Origin: Nitratireductor sp.
GTDB lineage: Bacteria; Pseudomonadota; Alphaproteobacteria; Rhizobiales; Rhizobiaceae
NCBI GenBank assembly: GCA_020441735.1
Contig: JAGRLQ010000199.1
Location: 1 to 7,472, forward strand
Length of the DNA stretch: 7,472 nucleotides
Direction: 5' to 3'
The notes below the pieces were generated by a model. The model was not told where the DNA came from, made no database searches, and worked only from the letters and a program-made list of their open reading frames with translations. The translations under genes and the position numbers were made by a program. Positions 5,838 to 7,472 of this stretch are shown in pieces. Numbering within the stretch: the first letter of the stretch is position 1; the number at the start of each line of letters is the position of its first letter.

Positions 5838-5849
5838 TGGTCGGCGCGC

Positions 5850-5878
5850 AAACTACTCATTGGCAGCCCAAAGTCAAG
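5850..5878 (-). promoter_or_regulatory. Possible rpmG promoter
   Basis: On the minus strand, CTTGAC (5878-5873) matches the rhizobial -35 consensus exactly. It is followed after 17 bp by TAGTTT (5855-5850), a weak -10. Transcription would start at about 5843, just before the hairpin at 5837-5810, and would give rpmG a leader of about 165 nt. Confidence 0.45.
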
Positions 5879-5909
5879 TGAAAGTCGGGTGCATCCTGCA
5901 GGTAATGCA

Positions 5910-7124
5910 TCATTCGGCGGCCTGTTTTCCCCTGCGCGAAACAGCACGCTGAATGCACAACAGCAGATAGACCACAAAAAATGCTGCCACCGCCCAGGCA
6001 AAGCCGTGCGGCGGCACCGCCTCCATGGCAATGCCGGAAAGCTGTGGCCCGACGATCATGCCGAGCGTGTAGCAGAAGACGAAGGCGGCGTTTGCCTGGG
6101 CCAGGTCCCCGCCGCTCAGCCGCGATCCGAGATGGGCGAGGCCAACCGTGTACAGGCCGGAAATCACGCCGCCCCATACGAACAACACGGTCCAGGCCGG
6201 CCAGACCGGAGCGTCCGGGTCCATCACCAACGGTAGCAGCAACGCACCGGCAACACCGATAACCCCGCACAGATACAGAATGACCCGACGGTCTCTCGCC
6301 CGATCGCTGGCGATGCCAAGCGGAATCTGCAGCCCGACATTGCCGGCGGCAAACACCATCAGCAGGACCGCTGTGCCGGTCTCGGTATAACCCAGCCGCT
6401 GGCCATAGACCGGAACGATCGCAAGGATGGATTGCTCCACGGCCCCGAATACGGCCACCGCGCCGGTCGCCAGCGGTACGATCAGCACGTATTTGAGGAA
6501 GCCGCTCGATGAGCCGAGGGAATCACCCAGAACCGGTTGACGGTGGCGGACGAAAATGACCGGCAGACATGAAACCAGGATGATCACCGCGCCGATGGCG
6601 AAGGGCTGAGGGCCGGCAGACCCGACCAGGGCGAGAATGCCTGGCCCGATGCCGAACCCGATGCTGAGCACGGTGGCATAGATTCCCAGCATCAGGCCAC
6701 GCTGCCGTTCGGTGGCAGCCGAATTGATCCAGAACTCCGACAGCACGAAGGAAAGGGTCAGCGCGCCGCTGAAGACGATGCGCAGCGCAAACCAGGCGGC
6801 AAGCTGGTCGAAGACATAAAACCCGATCATGCAGGCAGAAGCGATCACCGCGCAGGCGAGCATCGTGTTGATGACCCCGAGGCGGTTCACCATCGGATTG
6901 ACCAGCCAGACAGCCGCCATGGCTGCAACGCCGGCACTGGCGGCATTGGCGCCGATGATGACACCCGAATAGCCCCGCTGTTCGAGAATGAGGCTGAGCA
7001 GCGGGAAGGAAAGCCCGATGGCAACGCCGATTGCCGAAATCGCTGCAATCGACGCGAAAGCCGCCGCAAAATCGGTTTTGCTTTCTTCAGCGATGCCGGG
7101 AATGTTGATTCGACTTTCGGACAT
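5910..7124 (-). CDS. MFS transporter, 12 predicted membrane segments
   Basis: A 404-residue inner-membrane protein of the major facilitator superfamily. A short cytoplasmic N-terminus (about 1-19) is followed by about twelve hydrophobic segments, with the first six ending near residue 192, a hydrophilic central loop at about 193-208, and the second six ending near 390. Family marks are SEFWIN (129-134) in the fourth segment region, a GFGIGPG stretch (156-162) resembling the antiporter motif C in the fifth segment, and a loop GIASDRARDRR (270-280) that corresponds to the MFS motif-A copy in the second half. The overall look is of the YcaD-like group, whose substrates are not established, so no substrate is proposed. 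The ATG at 7124 has only a weak Shine-Dalgarno (CGGA). The NUDIX gene ends 81 bp upstream in the same direction, so co-transcription is possible but unproven. Confidence 0.88.
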   Translation of the reverse strand: MSESRINIPGIAEESKTDFAAAFASIAAISAIGVAIGLSFPLLSLILEQRGYSGVIIGANAASAGVAAMAAVWLVNPMVNRLGVINTMLACAVIASACMIGFYVFDQLAAWFALRIVFSGALTLSFVLSEFWINSAATERQRGLMLGIYATVLSIGFGIGPGILALVGSAGPQPFAIGAVIILVSCLPVIFVRHRQPVLGDSLGSSSGFLKYVLIVPLATGAVAVFGAVEQSILAIVPVYGQRLGYTETGTAVLLMVFAAGNVGLQIPLGIASDRARDRRVILYLCGVIGVAGALLLPLVMDPDAPVWPAWTVLFVWGGVISGLYTVGLAHLGSRLSGGDLAQANAAFVFCYTLGMIVGPQLSGIAMEAVPPHGFAWAVAAFFVVYLLLCIQRAVSRRGKQAAE

Positions 7125-7163
7125 CGAAAATCCGTAGCCCGGAAGATAATGCGGGGCAATCCG

Positions 7164-7184
7164 GATTCTGGTCCCGATTCTGGT
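7164..7184. repeat. Tandem GATTCTGGT repeat upstream of the MFS gene
   Basis: GATTCTGGT occurs at 7164-7172 and again at 7176-7184, a 12-bp period. Each copy contains GATTC, a GANTC site that could be methylated by CcrM. The pair lies 40-60 bp before the MFS start, where a promoter or operator would be expected. No convincing -35/-10 pair was found there. Confidence 0.35.
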
Positions 7185-7205
7185 TTTGAAGGATGCGGGA
7201 AACCG

Positions 7206-7472
7206 TTACATCAGCCGCCGGTTAAAGCGGTCGCGCACGGTCGTATAGCAGGGCGCCGGCCAGTCCGGGCTCAGCTTGGGATCTTCCTTCAGCCGGTTTG
7301 CCAGTTCAACCAGGATCACCCTCGTGATTTCCCGCGTATCCGCACCCATGGCATCCCTCGGCGTCAGCCACTTCAACGCTTCCAGTTCGCCAGAGGGTGC
7401 AAAGCCCTCTTCAGGCTCGATGTGGTAGTCGTCCAGCCGGGCAACGAAGAACCAGGTATCGAAACGGCGGTG
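7206..7472 (-). CDS. NUDIX hydrolase family protein, C-terminal part (runs off right edge)
   Basis: The last 88 residues of a minus-strand gene whose 5' part, including any Nudix box, lies beyond the right edge. The visible part opens with HRRFDTWFFVARL, the beta-strand that follows the Nudix box in NUDT19-like hydrolases. An acidic stretch (EPEEGFAPSGELEALKWLTP) comes next, with the usual E-x-x-x-x-x-W-L/F placement at about residues 29-36, and then a helix (TREITRVILVELANRL). The stop is TAA at 7208-7206. Such enzymes cleave nucleoside diphosphates linked to another moiety, and some members act on CoA derivatives. The substrate cannot be inferred without the catalytic box. The gene is upstream of the MFS gene on the same strand. 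Confidence 0.75.
   Translation of the reverse strand, partial: HRRFDTWFFVARLDDYHIEPEEGFAPSGELEALKWLTPRDAMGADTREITRVILVELANRLKEDPKLSPDWPAPCYTTVRDRFNRRLM

Overview
The window looks like the chromosome of an alphaproteobacterium of the order Rhizobiales (Hyphomicrobiales), probably near the Rhizobiaceae. The basis is a GC-rich composition, a DivK and PleD very close to the Caulobacter/rhizobial proteins, an EipB (DUF1849) protein, a DinB with the alphaproteobacterial N-terminal zinc-ribbon extension, and a rhizobial-type promoter (TTGATT-N17-CTATAT). No mobile element, CRISPR array, tRNA or rRNA gene was seen. This is core genome.

Layout, left to right. The 5' end of a glycerophosphodiester phosphodiesterase gene (minus strand) runs off the left edge. 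It is divergent from eipB (plus), a periplasmic cell-envelope integrity protein. eipB converges on a minus-strand pair, a DUF3572 gene followed by dinB (DNA polymerase IV). divK and pleD (plus) diverge from that pair: a single-domain cell-cycle response regulator and a REC-REC-GGDEF diguanylate cyclase, 39 bp apart and probably one operon. A stretch of about 600 bp without a convincing protein gene separates pleD from the minus-strand rpmG (ribosomal protein L33). Upstream of rpmG lie an MFS transporter gene and the 3' end of a NUDIX hydrolase gene, both on the minus strand.

The pleD-rpmG gap is the most interesting part. On the plus strand it holds a perfect consensus DnaA box, a perfect 9-bp inverted repeat whose arms resemble CtrA half-sites, a strong promoter 6 bp further on, and then about 220 nt that fold into three consecutive long stem-loops. 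Three G-U pairs in those stems would be A-C mismatches on the other strand, so the RNA should be read on the plus strand. Its last stem-loop presents an anti-Shine-Dalgarno sequence, CCUCCUC. Position and form match what I remember of EcpR1, the Sinorhizobium meliloti sRNA that regulates the cell-cycle genes dnaA and gcrA. That identity is inference and has not been checked by alignment.

Together, divK, pleD and the sRNA form a cell-cycle and c-di-GMP control locus. The surrounding genes are housekeeping: lesion bypass, envelope, translation and transport.
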